From positions 71,691,065 to 71,755,064 of the forward strand of contig NC_058404.1 in the NCBI RefSeq assembly GCF_002201575.2: 64,000 nt of DNA, written 5' to 3'. Position 1 is the first letter of the stretch; each line of letters begins with the position of its first letter. The translations under genes and the position numbers were made by a program. The notes under the pieces were generated by a model that worked only from the letters and a program-made list of their open reading frames with translations, searched no databases and was not told the DNA's origin. This document shows positions 23,252 through 36,182 of the stretch, in pieces. The stretch is from Neomonachus schauinslandi (taxonomy: Eukaryota > Chordata > Mammalia > Carnivora > Phocidae).

Positions 23252-25590
23252 ATTAACCTTTTCCTGAAACAAAGTTCATTATAGTGGAAAAAGAGTCTGC
23301 TCTGATGATAAAAGGAGCCTGGCTTTTAGAATATCACCTTTTTTCTCCGTTTGCTTAGTTTATTTTTATTATTTTTTGAAATGAGAATCTATGCATTTAT
23401 GATCCTATGCTATTTAAAAAAAAATAGTATTATTTATTTATTTTTGCAGGCACTGAATAGAATTGGGCATAGGTAAGAGAATAGCTTTGGATGAAAAAGA
23501 GTATAGATTGTGTGAGATATAGTCAGAACAGATGCAGGTGTGACAGGTTAAGAGCAAAGCTGCTTCACAGGAAATCTATAGATGGCAACAAAATGTAAAA
23601 TGTTTGAAGTGGATGAAAGTAAGAATACCAAATGAGTACATATCATCAACATAATAAAAGGAGCACTTAAAAGGAAGCTGCACTTTGTCTAAAATCTGGA
23701 AGCAAACATACTAAGAGCAAAAGGAATCTGAGTGCAACAAAGACGATGGAGGACTAATTACTTCCATAAGCTTATGCTCTTCAGGACAGGAGTGATTCTT
23801 CCCTGTCTCACTAGAGAATGCGAAGATTTCCCAAGCTTTATGAAGAATCCTAACCACAAATGTACATTTTAACACTGTAAACTTTGATTAAAGTACATTT
23901 TGGTGTTCTCAGCTTAATAAAGCGAGCTGGCCCTGCTTTTAGCTTGTATTTAGACAAGGGGATTGCACTTCTCTATGGTCTCTGTAGCATTGGGCTCTTG
24001 CTTTGCAGAGGATGGTAAGTCCGTCAACATAGGAATTGTAACACCTCTGGCCTAGCTCCTTCCAGTGACCGCCCTCCCATCTCATACACCCATCATATCC
24101 CCCAATCTTTCTACCTTTCATATCTGCCTTTATTTAACTTTCCAGGTCCAGCATCTAAAGAGTGAAGTAGCACTAAAGTGCGCAGTCAGGCAAAACACAC
24201 TTTATGCTTTATTATTCAGTAAAGGTTCATGATCCATCAAGCCACCCCAGTGAGGATGTGTGAGAGATTCCTTTTCACTTTTTAATAATGATTTATCCAG
24301 GTAAAATCCCTGCACTTAAAACGACTACAATAATTCATTAACCCATTCTTTTTGGGACTATTAACTGTTGTTCTAACAGCAATTTCAAAGTTACTTTAAA
24401 GCATTATATAGCCCCAGACTTCACTGGGGCTCTGCATGTAAAGCTCCAGTTGGGCACTTTCCCATTTGGGGAGTCTCAGGGAGCCATGTCTAACCCCCAG
24501 ACCCGCTATGTGGAGTAAACAGTCCCCTTTGTTCACCTCATTCACTTGCTAGACCCGCCATAGAACACCCTTCCCCATTCTATGACTGCTTCTGACTTAA
24601 CCATAGGACATGCTTCGAAGGGTCTGCCTGGGCATGACTGGCAATATGAAGTATTTGGAGGAAAGGTTAGTAAAACGTTAAAGCAACTTTTCCTTCCTTC
24701 CCACCAAAGGATCTGAAGGACTAATGGCCTTTAGATAATACGAAATTCCAATACCAGACACGCCACCTTTATGTTCATATCTGTGTGTTCAAACTCAGGA
24801 AATAGCATGAATCATTTTCTTTTGAGACATAGAAGGAACAAGAAGCCATGGATGGAAACAATAAGACCAGAACAGAAGGAACAGTTCCTGGAATTCCGGG
24901 GAATTAGGAAAAACAGGCTGATTGGGAAGCACTCTTGGGACCCACATTACTTTTTCAAAAAGTTAACCTGGCAACAATATTCAGAACCCTCAGCCCCCAA
25001 CCCTGTCATACACCCTCTCTGTCCATTCTTTCCTCCATCCTCAATTTCACTCCTAACTTCAGAGCTGCTGGTTTGATCTCTAACTTTCCTTGAAAACTTA
25101 CCCTCTAGGCTCTCTGTCCCTGGCTACCATCAGTGGTCTGGATCTGAAAATGTCTCCATAATTGCTACCCTCCAAAGTGGATAAGCTAGAGAGAAAAAAG
25201 GGTTTCCTTAATTTTTTTTAGCATCCACACTGTCAATTTTGAATACATTCTATCATGGAAATGTATGTTCATTGTAAGATCCCTAAAGTATTCCATAGTT
25301 AATGAGCCTTTGTAGGCTGGCCTAGAGTATCTATCACAGAAGATTTAATTTCTCTGTGAAATTACATTTTTGGTAACTTTTATTTAGGTAAGATTTCAAA
25401 CTTATGGAATAGTTACAGCAATAGTACAAGGAGTTCCTATATACCTTTTACTCACGTTTACATTTTCTTCCATTGGTTCTGTAGGTGTGTATACAGAGAA
25501 AATATTTTTTGAATCTTAATTAACTTACAAACTTAGAAGACAAATTATTATCAAACGGGGTCTGTTTAAAAATTTGATAAAGAGACATTG
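23252..25590. other. Intergenic DNA, nothing recognised
   Basis: A possible LTR-like end with aataaagcgagctggccctg lies near 23915-23938, but its other boundary was not found. A 101-codon frame at 24771-25076 has no domain. Confidence 0.4.
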
Positions 25591-25606
25591 TGTTTTATGC
25601 TTTTTT

Positions 25607-25804
25607 TTATTTTTTAAAGATTTTATTTATTTATTTGAGAAAGAGAATGAGATAGAGAGAGAGAGCATGAGAAGGGGGAGGGTCAGAGGGAGAAGCAGAC
25701 TCCCTGCTGAGCAGGGAGCCCGATGTGGGACTCGATACCGGGACTCCAGGATCATGACCTGAGCCGAAGGCAGTGGCTAAACCAACTGAGCCACCCAGGC
25801 GCCC
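25607..25804 (-). repeat. CAN SINE
   Basis: Reverse SINE ending gagccacccaggcgccc. The direct repeat tgttttatgcttttt lies at 25591-25605 and 25805-25819. Confidence 0.95.
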
Positions 25805-26212
25805 TGTTTTATGCTTTTTAATTTCCTTTAATTCATATCATTTTTGCTGTAATAAGGGTTCAGTTCCAGAAGGAAAAATGTATTTAAGTCTTTATTTTTC
25901 TTTAAAATGTTTTTATTAACTTCATATAATTGTGAGACTATAACTCTATTTTCCCAAGGCCTATGGTACTTTCCAATGATAGGATTGGTATTTAATAAGA
26001 TACAATCAGTGCTTCAAGAGGTTGGGATATCATTCACTAAATTGTTGTATCTGTCGTAGTAAACTTGGGATACTAGAGGACAATCAGTAATCACTTTTTA
26101 TTCCTGAGGTCACCAGGCTAGTGTATCTATGACTCTGCTAATACTGATTTAAAAATTATAATGTTCATCTTTCTCCTCTTTTGAAATGGAGCTCTTTTTA
26201 AAATCAGATCCT

Positions 26213-26407
26213 TTTTTTTTTTAAAGATTTTATTTATTTAACAGAGAGAGACACAGTTAGAGAGGGAACACAAGCAGGGGGAGTGGGAGAGAGACAAGCA
26301 GGCTTCCCGCCGAGCAGGGAGCCTGATGCGGGGCTCGATCCCAGGACCCTGGGATCATGACCTGAGCCGAAGGCAGACGCTTAACAACTGAGCCACCCAG
26401 GCGCCCC
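26213..26407 (-). repeat. CAN SINE
   Basis: Reverse SINE with an acagagagagacacag tail-side block, ending gagccacccaggcgccc. The repeat taaaatcagatcctt flanks it at about 26198 and 26408. Confidence 0.95.
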
Positions 26408-26422
26408 TAAAATCAGATCCTT

Positions 26423-27750
26423 ATCCCAAACCAAACTCTGTAGGTTATTTAGTTCTTCAGAGAGCTTACACTAATATCATTAAAAATAGAAGTTCCAGCT
26501 CCAGAAAAATGTTTGAGAATTTTCTTAATGAAATCATAGCATCATTTTCTTCATCAATACTAACATTCTCTTTAAAAAATATCATTGAGATCATTCAACT
26601 AGAATAAAAACATTCACAAATGTGTACTTAATTAGAGAAAAAAAATTGACGATTCTTAAGACATATATACACACCAAAGTGTCCAACACAAATATTTAAA
26701 AATAAGCTATTAGCAAGAAGAACAAGTCTCAGTTCCCACTTCTGAACTTAGATTTTCTTATTGGAACTTTATACGGCTCAGCATGGCAATGCAGGATGTC
26801 TGCTGAAATAGATCTAAATTTCTGTGTGTGTGTTTAAATGTTTTACTTTTGGACATTATGGTATATCCCCTGGATTCTTACTTTACTCTCATGTTGCTTC
26901 TCTAAATTAAATTAGAACGATATTATTGCATTTTAATATAGGCTGTAACCCTCTTTTATCCTGAATGTTATGATACAAAAATGAATTAATAGGAATTAAA
27001 TTGTTAATATGAGTTAAAATAGCCTTTACCAAAGTGCAGAATAGAAAAATGTCAAACAAAAGGCAGTATTTATTGATATGACACATTACGTTATGGCAGA
27101 TATTTTTATAAAACAATCTTTGATATTTATAGAAGAACTACTTTATATTCATATTGCATCTAACCCATAATTGCTTATTTTCTTAAAAAAAAAGAAAAAG
27201 AAAAAGTGCAACAGAAAAAATATTCAACCTATTTTGTTATATACACCAACAGTGAAATGAAGAAATGTAATAAAATGCAGAGCTGAAAGGTTCAAAGAGC
27301 TTATGGTATCAAAGACTCTAATTTCTATTTGGAAAGCTTTTTGGAGGTCACACTATCACAAATGCACTTTTACAACCATGGCATTCCACCATGACACAAG
27401 ACTGCGGGTCATTCCATCAGGCTGTGCAGGTCAGGACACTGCAATTACCTGATAGATGTACATGTGCTGAATTGTGAGTACAGATAATAAGTGTAGTGGG
27501 TATAGTAACAGAAATAAACCCCAAATGCCATTTTTGAGGTTTCTTTCCTTTTTTTTTTTCCCTCTAAAGACTTGAGTATCGAAGTAAATACATTTTTGTC
27601 ATGTTAAGTGGAAGAAAAAGTAGATCGTGACTTAGCTCCTGAAATTTTAATACTGTTCTTAGTCATCTGCAATCGTAAAGTGCTTTTAGAGATTCCACCC
27701 ATGCTCACAGGAGTCAAAACCCAAGGACTAATAATCAGATATATATTTTG
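26423..27750 (-). other. GUCY1A1 3' flank, likely 3' UTR
   Basis: This is downstream of the stop codon in gene sense. Candidate polyadenylation signals are ATTAAA at 27646-27651 and AATAAA at 27069-27074, both read on the minus strand. Which is used cannot be told from sequence alone. The UTR may be longer. No other gene was recognised here. Confidence 0.4.
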
Positions 27751-27952
27751 CTAATCTATTCCTGAGGCTTTGCCTAAGAAATTGGCATTGCCATCTTCAA
27801 CATCTTTCTTCTGGAACCATGGTTTTGAATTTGTTACTGGTTGATAAGCTTCCAGGAAATGACAGATGCCAGGAATTTCACTGGGGAAGTTTGGTGGAAG
27901 TTCTTCCCTTGATCGAGGGGTAAACACAAAACCAGGGCAGTCTTTGAGTAAT
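27751..27952 (-). CDS. GUCY1A1: GUCY1A1 coding exon 8 (last)
   Basis: Completes codon 624 and encodes residues to 690, ending in the TAG at 27751-27753. The acceptor reads cttttcag, with AG at 27953-27954. It starts LLKDCPGFVFTPRSREELPP, the end of the cyclase domain and the C-terminal tail. The protein finishes FLGKASGID, the usual alpha-1 terminus. The stretch AYQPVTNSKPW shows some divergence in the weakly constrained tail. Confidence 0.97.
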
Positions 27953-28077
27953 CTGAAAAGATTAAAAGAAAAATATTAATAAAGATTAAAATAAAAATAT
28001 TAATATTAAAATTTAATACTGATATAACTGTCTATGCAAGAAAAAACAACCAACTAAATCAATATTCCTGAGAATAC

Positions 28078-28518
28078 AGATCTTCCTTGACTTATGATGG
28101 GGTTACATATTAATAAGTTGAAAATACCATAAGTTGAAAATGCATTTAACACACCTAACCATGCAACCTATGGAACATCATAGCTTGACCTGGCCTGTCT
28201 TAATGTGCTCAGAACACTTAAAGTAGCCTTTCAGTTGGGCAAAATCCTCTAACACACAGACTACTTTATAATAAAATGTTTAATATCTCATATAATTTAT
28301 GCAATATTTTATTGAAAGTGAAAAACAGAATGGTTGTAAGTGTATTGGTTGTTTATTCCCCTATTGCGAATAAGAGTGTCATGTGGCATATCTCTAGTTA
28401 GGGAAAAGATCAAAAATTAGAATTCAAACTATGGTTTCTACTGAATGTATAGTTTTCCCACCATTGTGAAGTTGAAAAATCATTAAGTTAATCATCAAAA
28501 GCTGGGGAATCTCTGTAT
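28078..28518. repeat. Tigger-type (TcMar) DNA transposon
   Basis: The ends acttatgatggggttac and aaaagctggggaatctctgt match as diverged terminal inverted repeats. Internal blocks include cacacctaaccatgcaacct, atgtgctcagaacacttaaa and gtgaaaaacagaatggttgt, which are typical of the non-autonomous Tigger/MER2-like family. Confidence 0.85.
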
Positions 28519-28911
28519 TAATAAACCATTTTCAGTGTGATTGACAGAATGATCATAATGGTTTTTAAAAAAATCTTTACAGAAGAACAATGAAGAATCA
28601 ATTCACAATACCAAAAAAAATTCTACCAAATAATATATTTCACTCATATTAGGAAAAAAATTTATAAAATATTTTTGTAAAGATATAACCAATAATTCAT
28701 ATAACAAACAGTAAATTCACAATAGTGGGGAAAAAACCAAAATAATCCCAAACTCTAATAATAGCAAAAGACCCCCAAGCCCATGCATAAACATAGTTTT
28801 ATAGAATAAGGCTTCATAAGTTGAAAGAGAAAAGACATTGTCCATTTATTGATTCATTTATTTCATAAATATTATAGAGAAGTAGTCAAGGGCAAGGAGT
28901 TGTAAAAGAGG

Positions 28912-29117
28912 GGTGCCTGGGTGGCTCAGATGGTTAAGCGTCTGCCTTCGGCTCAGGTCATGATCCCAGGGTCCTGGATCGAGCCCCACATCGGGCTCCC
29001 TGCTCAGCGGGGAGTCTGCTTCTCTCCCTCCCTCTGCTTCTCCCCCTGCTCCTGCTCTCTCTCTCTCTCTGCATCTCTGTGTCTCGAATGAATAAATTAA
29101 AAAATCTATAAAAAAAA
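28912..29117 (+). repeat. CAN SINE, antisense to GUCY1A1
   Basis: Full forward SINE from ggtgcctgggtggctcaga to an A tail. The duplication aaggagttgtaaaagag (28895-28911) matches aagaagttgtaaaagag after the tail with one difference. It is one of only two antisense copies in the gene. Confidence 0.94.
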
Positions 29118-29403
29118 AAGAAGTTGTAAAAGAGAAGTTCTATATAAGATATATAGATATAGGTATATATCGATAAGATATATATATATAATCAAAGAAT
29201 AACATTTGAATCTCTCAATAGAATTTTTAAGAATTCTAGGTTAGTAGGACTAAAAGGAGATTTAACTGTACAAACTGACACTCTTCTTACTATCTGGTAT
29301 TTGAAATATTTCTTCTTAAATGTATCTGTTTACCGCATTTTATTATCTGCTACTAACTACATATCCATTATAGTAAACTCATTTTATTGTATTTGTTTTT
29401 AGT

Positions 29404-29665
29404 TTATTTTTAAAGTTTTTATTTATATCCCAGTTAGTTAACATACAGTGTGATATTAGGTTCAACATTTCCATCGGTGCTCATCACAAGTGCCCTCCTT
29501 AATCCCCTCCACCTATTTCACCCATCCTCCACCCTCCTCCCGTCTGGTGACCATCAGTTTGTTCTCTGCGGTTAAGGGTCTATGTCTTGGTTTGCCTGTC
29601 TCTCTCTCTCTTTTTCCCCCTTTGGTCGTTTGTTTTGTTTCTTAAATTCCACATATGAGTTAAAT
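29404..29665 (-). repeat. L1 3' end fragment
   Basis: Blocks include ccagttagttaacatacagt, tgctcatcacaagtgccctc, accatcagtttgttctctgc and cttaaattccacatatgagt. This is a younger relative of 9726-9975. Confidence 0.88.
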
Positions 29666-30404
29666 TCATTTTAAGTTCCAATCCTACTGATGAAGTTAGT
29701 GGCTCTTCTTTCTATTTGCTTCCCTAGCTTTTTGTCAAATGCAAACTTAAGAAGCATTTCTCTAACCTATTATTCAGGCATATGTATTCAGGATGGAAAA
29801 TGTTGACAGTTCTGGGCCCTAAACCAGCTTCCCCAGAAAACCACTTATATCTGCCCAACCAGACCATGGCCTCCGACTCATCTGTTTGTGATGTCATGCC
29901 TAAATGTAATAGCATGATGGTGCTGCATTATATTTGGTACCGAGACACCTCTCTATGTACTGGAGAAACCAACAGAATAGAAATCCAGGTTTCAAAAATG
30001 ACAGACCTCAAGTAGAAAAGAACAGGTGAATATTCAATTAGCTAATTTTTAAAAACTCATCAGTAAATATGTAATCTGCAAAATAATTAATGAAATGATG
30101 CTTTAGTCATGATCCATAAATATCTGAGTGTCTGTTATTTATAAGGCATAATATTGGGTAAAATATAATGAGAAGTTACAGAATTCCATAGTATTAAAAT
30201 GATAAGCTTCAAAGTCTGGTAGATCTAGGCTGGAATAGCAGCAAAGATGTCAGTTTTCTAGCTTTTAAGATGAAGTAATAATAGTGCAGGTCTCTTAGGA
30301 CAGCTGTGAAGATGAAGTAAATAGATTAAACATGATTGGTTAAGCATCAATTAATTATCAGTTAACACTCATCATATTGGTAACATTTAGGGAATAGAAA
30401 CCTT

Positions 30405-30560
30405 CATATACTGTTGGTGGGGTATAAATCGGTAAGACCAATTTGGACAGCTAATTGATGCTTAGTAAAGCTAAACTGGATATTGCCTGTGATCTGGGAA
30501 TACCATTTGTAGGTATCTTATAGATATACATGGTTTATTCATACTCTAGAATACATTTTA
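30405..30560 (+). repeat. Old L1 fragment
   Basis: The block actgttggtggggtataaat followed by gaccaatttggacagc resembles the L1 ORF2 to 3' UTR region. It is heavily diverged. Confidence 0.5.
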
Positions 30561-31375
30561 TATCACATGCACATATAGTGAATGCTAGACCTGGCTCATA
30601 CTGGCTTATGAGAGCCAACAGCTAAACATTCAGGAATTTTATGAGCCAATTAACTCCATCTGTAGCTGAAACCTGCTGTGGTGGGAGTACATACACCATA
30701 GAAATCGGTAAATGCAAAAAATCAAAGATTCTCCACTTTACTCCCAGTGCTGGTTTACCTGCATGCCGCTGCATTAGGAATAGTTTAAATAAATGAACTA
30801 GGTTTCCAATTCATCAAAAAAAAAAAAAATCTCAAAAACATAATATGCAGCAGATTTAAGGCAAGTCGGGAAAGGATATGGATAGGTTGAATGGACATCT
30901 ATTTTTCTCTAGTGGAACCTAAATGAGAGTTACACTCTTGGCTTCTCTCTGCCCACTTTCTTTCCTGGTAGCGAGTTTGGGAGAAGCTGCTGAGCATGCT
31001 CTTCTTAGTGCCTTCCTGCCTCTCTTTGGGAGCCTGCCTGTCTGTGGGAAATGTATGTTCTCAGCTGCTCCTACAAACCCTAAGGGGCATAGAGTCCAAC
31101 ATGTCAGACAGTTGGGGGGGCTAGAATATTTTTTTTTTTATAAAATAGGGATCTGAAACAAAAATGGTAACATACTGACATTTATTAAATATTAGTATTG
31201 GCCACATGGGTGTCACATTTTCTCTGATTTTTTTTCTGTAGGTTTAAAATGTTTAAAAATTAATTATAAAAATGCATAAAACTATAAAGGTTTGATAAAC
31301 AACAATAATAAAATTATAGGTAATTAAGATCTTTCTTTTTTCTGTCCCCATCAACCCAGCATCTTCTATTGAATA

Positions 31376-31415
31376 CGGTAATTACAATATTTTTTTTTTC
31401 GGTAATTACAATATT
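31376..31415. repeat. Poly-T tract between 16-bp direct repeats
   Basis: The unit cggtaattacaatatt occurs exactly at 31376-31391 and 31400-31415, separated only by eight T. It looks like a target duplication around a bare tail, or a simple tandem duplication. Confidence 0.85.
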
Positions 31416-31653
31416 AACCTTACATTTGAGTTTATATAAAATATTCAGCACTTAGAAGTGGCCTTAAAGTATACCATTTGAATTGAGGTGCCTTGCTCAC
31501 GAAGGCACATTTGGAGAGCTGTGTTTAGCTGTACAGCATGTCTTCTGAATACAAATTCTATGCTTTAAGAAACTTACAGATAAACACAATTAGAGTATCA
31601 TGAAGTTAGAAGTGTTCATTAAATCATCTTCAAGAAAAAATCAGATTTTTAAA

Positions 31654-31857
31654 AAAGATTTATTTATTTATTTGAGAGACAGAGAGCGTGCAGGGAGGAA
31701 GGGCAGAGGGAGAAAAGAATCTTAGGCAGACTCTTTGCTGAGTGGGAGCCCGACGCGGGGCTCACTCTGACGACTCTGAGATCACCACCCTGAGATCACA
31801 ACCCGAGCTGAAACTAAGAGTCGGACGCTTAACCGACTGTGCCACCCAGGTGTCCCA
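31654..31857 (-). repeat. CAN SINE, old subtype
   Basis: Reverse SINE beginning aaaaaagatttatttatttatttg-like and ending gccacccaggtgtccc. It contains the aaactaagagtcggacgctt block of older copies. Diverged flanks atcagatttttaa and atcagaattttta fit an old target duplication. Confidence 0.88.
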
Positions 31858-31947
31858 AAAAGATCAGAATTTTTAAGGAAAACAGGTTGGAAAAATAATA
31901 CCATTTAGATGAAAGCCTGATGGAGGTCAGACCCAAGAAAAGCAACA

Positions 31948-31957
31948 NNNNNNNNNN
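31948..31957. other. Assembly gap (10 N)
   Basis: Ten undetermined bases inside intron 7. The real gap size is unknown. Confidence 0.99.
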
Positions 31958-32879
31958 CAGATGTTTCTTGCAAATAGGAGTTCCTGGGTCCACTTCCTCA
32001 CCCACCCTGGGCAGTATCCATTTATATCCCCCACGAGCCATTTTTGTCTTTAATGATCCCTGGATCACCACATAAACCTGTCTTATTAATCCACTGACCT
32101 GGAACTTGGACAATACTTAGTCTCGTCTCCGTTTTCTGCACTGCAGTAAGATCAAACAAGAAGGCAGAACATTGTCCCCGAAAATAAAATTCCTCATGAC
32201 ATTTAGAATAAAGGAATGTATAACTGTCATGACACAGCAACATTCTAAATTACTGATTAGAATTGGAAGTGAAAGGCAAGGTTTGAAGTTAAGGATTTTT
32301 TGTGCGCGTGGGGTATGTATTCTGTGTCCTAAATTTACAAGTGTTTTGTAAGTATATCAGGGATGTTACGTTTGATATTCTTTTATTTTTTGAGAAGTGT
32401 CACCCTAGGTTTCAATGTATTACTAGTAAAGTTCTCCAAAGAAATAATTAGGTTTTATATTTGTACAATTTCCAATAGAGTCTACTGTTTGTCCCAAACT
32501 TTGACAGAACTGGAATTGTGTCTCTATTTTACAATCCAGTTGTTAAATTTCATAAAGCATGGACTTTTGATTCAATTTGAATTATCTATTCTCTTTTAAA
32601 TTTTCCTATTATTTGGAAAAAAAATAAAGTAGTTTTTAAAAGAAAGCCTTTTAAAATGTGGTTAAACGTATTTCACATTAAATACTTATTTCTTGCCTAA
32701 ATAAAGCATTTTAACTACCACTTGCCCTTTAGAGAAAACATAAGTATTTCCTATACGAGAGTAAGAGGTAAGTAAATTGAAAAAGGAAAAAACAAATAAA
32801 CCATACCATATTTGTTTACAAAAGATAGAAATGAATTTAGCAAATGCATTGATGTTCAGCATCGATTAAATTTTCATTA

Positions 32880-33065
32880 TCATTTACATATGTGCATAAA
32901 AACACATACTAAGAAATAATGAAAAAAACACAAAAATGTGAATAGTTACTGTCTCTGGATCATGAGATTGAGTTATTTTTATTTCCTTCATAACTTTTGG
33001 ATATTGTAAATTTTCTAAAATAAGCATATATTACTATTATAATCAAAAATAATTGATTAAAAAAA
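32880..33065 (+). repeat. Old L1 3' end
   Basis: The order gtctctggatcatgagatt, tttttatttccttcataac, ttctaaaataagcatatatt then an A-rich end is typical of old L1M 3' UTRs. Confidence 0.65.
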
Positions 33066-33560
33066 AGGTGACATTATGTATGGTGTAAAATCCTGTACGT
33101 GCATGCTTAGTAACATTGCCTATATGTCATCATATTAATAAATCCTTAGAGGATATTTTTTGTGGTGTCACAAAAAATAATAATAAATCTAAGGATTTGA
33201 GCTATGAGCCTTCTCCGGTTGCTGAAAATGTATATCAAAGTGTCATGATCCTCTGTTGGAAGACACAAGATCCTAAATAACATTTGGGGAGTAAAATGAG
33301 TAGCTGATATCAATGTCTCCTATCAAGATTTAAGACAACCAGACTTTGAGATATGAAACAAAGGAAAAATTTGGAAAAGTTCTGTTTTATACTGTCTAAA
33401 AACAATTAAAATAGAAGAAACAGAAAATACACTTTTTTTTATGCAAAGGTTTGGTTTTAAGGATAGATACGCAGCCAAGGACTCCTCATGGTGCTCATGC
33501 ATATATATTATGTTATTGAACACGCAACAGCAATGAATGGATTAGCAAATACTCTTACTA

Positions 33561-33629
33561 ATTATTACTCTCACATCCTCCAGATTATTACTCTCACATC
33601 CTCCAGATTATTACTCTCACATCCTCCAG
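33561..33629. repeat. 23-bp minisatellite, three copies
   Basis: Three exact 23-bp units start at 33561, 33584 and 33607; each begins attattactctcacatcctc. The identity points to recent expansion. Confidence 0.97.
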
Positions 33630-33759
33630 AGAGCAGAGTCATATCCTCTAAGGATTTGAGTTCTTATCCCTGCCTGGCATATGTGGGAAGACTCCAGGGC
33701 TATTACCATTACAACAATCTCCAAGGACTTTTCCAATTCTCTTGCTGTCGTGACTCATT

Positions 33760-35160
33760 TTCAGATCAAAGAGTGGACTGTCAATCAATCAATCCTTATT
33801 GCTTTCCTACTGTGTTCCAGGCACTGATCTGGGAAGTGGGGCTATAAAACGTATATGCAGGAGGCTGACACTCTACAAGGGGAGGCAGGCAGCAAACACA
33901 TAAAGAAAACACCGTTTCAGACACAGGTGTGAGCTAAGAAGATGAAAAAATAAAATAACGTGAGGTGTGTGGGACGAAAGTTGTTCCTCTAGCTACGGCT
34001 GTTAACTGACTAGTGTGTCTTTGAAGAGGTGACATTTGACTTAAGGTCTAATTCTGAGAAAGAGGAAGACGCAGGATGATCCAGGGAAGAAGTGGAAAGC
34101 AGAGGAACAGCCAGTATCCTTGATTCAAGAGCGGGTTTAGCAAGTCTGACGAAAAAAAGGAAGGCTAGGGTGGCAGGGTATGGGCGAGCGAAGGAGAAAG
34201 TGGAAGAAAATAAAGTGACACAGGTTGTTGGCAGGACACTGATCAAAGAGGACATTTTAGTCTGTGGTGACATACTTAAATTTTATTCTGGCTGCAGTGG
34301 GAAGCCGTTGGAGGGGTTTTAACGCAGGAGTGACGAGATCGGATCTATACTTTCGAGAGACAATCTGGCTACTGTGTGGCGGATGGACGGTGGGGAGGAG
34401 GTGTACAAGAAAGCAAGCAGAAGGGTGAGGAGGATCCTGGGTTGGCTCCGGTGGGACAGAGGAGGGAGCCTTGCCTTGGGGTGTAGTCCTGAAGGAAGTG
34501 AAAAAAGATGTATTCAGGATATAATTTGTAGGTGGATGTGGTAAGTTGTGGGGGGGAGAAAGCAATGATCACTCTGAGATTTAGAGTCGAAGGAACGTGG
34601 TAGATGGTGATGCCATTTTAAGGAGATTGATAAAGCTAGTCTGGAAGGGGGGAGTGGATATTTCATCAGGCTCTGGTATATGGGAAATCATTTGTTCTAA
34701 GATGATCATGTTAATTTTAATTTGTCAATTAGTCATCTGAATAGAAATATAGAATAAGATACACAAGTCTGTAGCTCAGTGGAGAATTGTGTGATGGGCT
34801 AGAGATTTAAAAAAAACGTGAGTGAATAAAGTCCAGACATAGAAGACAATGGGGACAGAGCTCTGGGCACTTTGAAGGTTTGGTAGGGAAAGAGTAACAA
34901 CACAAAACACTGAGACGGTGAAGTCACGGGGTAATGAGAAAACCAGGTGAGTGTGGTGTCACAAAAGCCTAAGAAGAAAACATTCAACAGAGAGAGTGGT
35001 CAAGCTATTCAGTTACCACTGAGATGTTGAGGAAGATAAGGGGAGAGAACTGACCATGATTTTCGCAAGGGACACCGATGACCCTGATAAGAACCATTTC
35101 AGTGGAGTCCAAGGGACACATGCCGATCGGTGTGAGTCAGAGAGCCAATGGGAGGTACAA
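33760..35160. repeat. Ancient interspersed repeat block
   Basis: The order of blocks (tgttccaggcactgatctgg, tgacatttgacttaaggtc, gggaagccgttggaggggtt, caggagtgacgagatcggat, aaccatttcagtggagtcc) recurs in many mammalian genomes as a long old repeat. A related shorter copy seems present at 59500-60150. The family name is not certain. Open frames here have no domains. Confidence 0.6.
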
Positions 35161-35644
35161 AAAAAAAAAAAAAAAAAAATAGAGACGGTGAGCATGAACT
35201 ACTCTTGCAACGAGTTTTGCTGGAAAAAGGAATAGAAATATAGGGGGGTAGCTAAGATACACTTGGAAACAAGGAATATACTATTTTAAGAGGTCTGATA
35301 GTAAGATATGTCTGTATTCTGATGGGAATAATCGTTTCACCAGAGAAATTAATCGTAGAGGGAGAGCAGGTATTTTCAGGAGACAAGTTTTTGAGAAAGC
35401 GAGTGATGTGGCAGCACTCAGAGCAAACCTGGGGGGATCGTCTGGAAGAGGAGCAGCGCGGAGGGCGGCACTGTCACCCCAACAAGAGCCTAAGACCAGG
35501 GCCCCGGGGGAGCTAGGTTAATGGGGTCTTCCCTGGAGAAGGTGGTGATGTGCTTATCTGATGCATTTTTGTCTTCTCCTGTGAAATATGAAGTGAAGTT
35601 ATCGACTTAGAGCCAGGGGTGGAAAGGAAAGGCTGGGGAGTTTT

Positions 35645-35830
35645 TTTTTTTTTCAAAGATTTTTATTTATTTATTTGAGAGAGAGAGAGAGCATGAGAGG
35701 GGGGAGGGTCAGAGGGAGAAGCAGACCCCCTGCTGAGCAGGGAGCCCGATGTGGGACTTGATCCCGGGACTCCAGGATCATGACCTGAGCTGAAGGCAGT
35801 CGTTTAACTAACTGAGCCACCCAGGCGCCC
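35645..35830 (-). repeat. CAN SINE
   Basis: Reverse SINE in gene sense. The duplication aaggctggggagttttt (35628-35644) matches aaggctgtggagtttta at 35831-35847. Confidence 0.94.
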
Positions 35831-35987
35831 AAGGCTGTGGAGTTTTAAGGAGAAAGAAGATGCTATAAAATAGCTGTCTCTGAGAACAAGAACGATAACT
35901 TGCTTGGTACAGTTTGGTACGTTAGCTACCACACGTATCTGGAACACGTTTTGTTATTCAAGCATTTCCATTGTAATTGGATTCTTA

Positions 35988-36182
35988 TTTTTTTTAAAGA
36001 TTTTATTTATTTATTTGACACAGAGAGACACAGCGAGAGAGAGAACACAAGCATGGGGAGCGGGAGAGGGAAAAGCAAGCTTCCCGCTGAGCAGGGAGCC
36101 CGACCAAGACTCGATGCCAGGACCCTGGGATCATGACCCGAGCCGAAGGCAGACGCTTAACGACTGAGCCACCCAGGCGCCC
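35988..36182 (-). repeat. CAN SINE
   Basis: Reverse SINE ending gagccacccaggcgccc. The flanks taattggattctta and taactggattctta form a one-mismatch target duplication. Confidence 0.94.

Noticed and set aside
1..27750. Exons of GUCY1B1, expected downstream of GUCY1A1
   Set aside because: No stretch matching beta-1 domains or a CpG-rich first exon was recognised, so the partner gene probably starts outside the window.
33561..33629. CRISPR-like array
   Set aside because: Units are head-to-tail with no spacers in a mammalian intron; it is a minisatellite.
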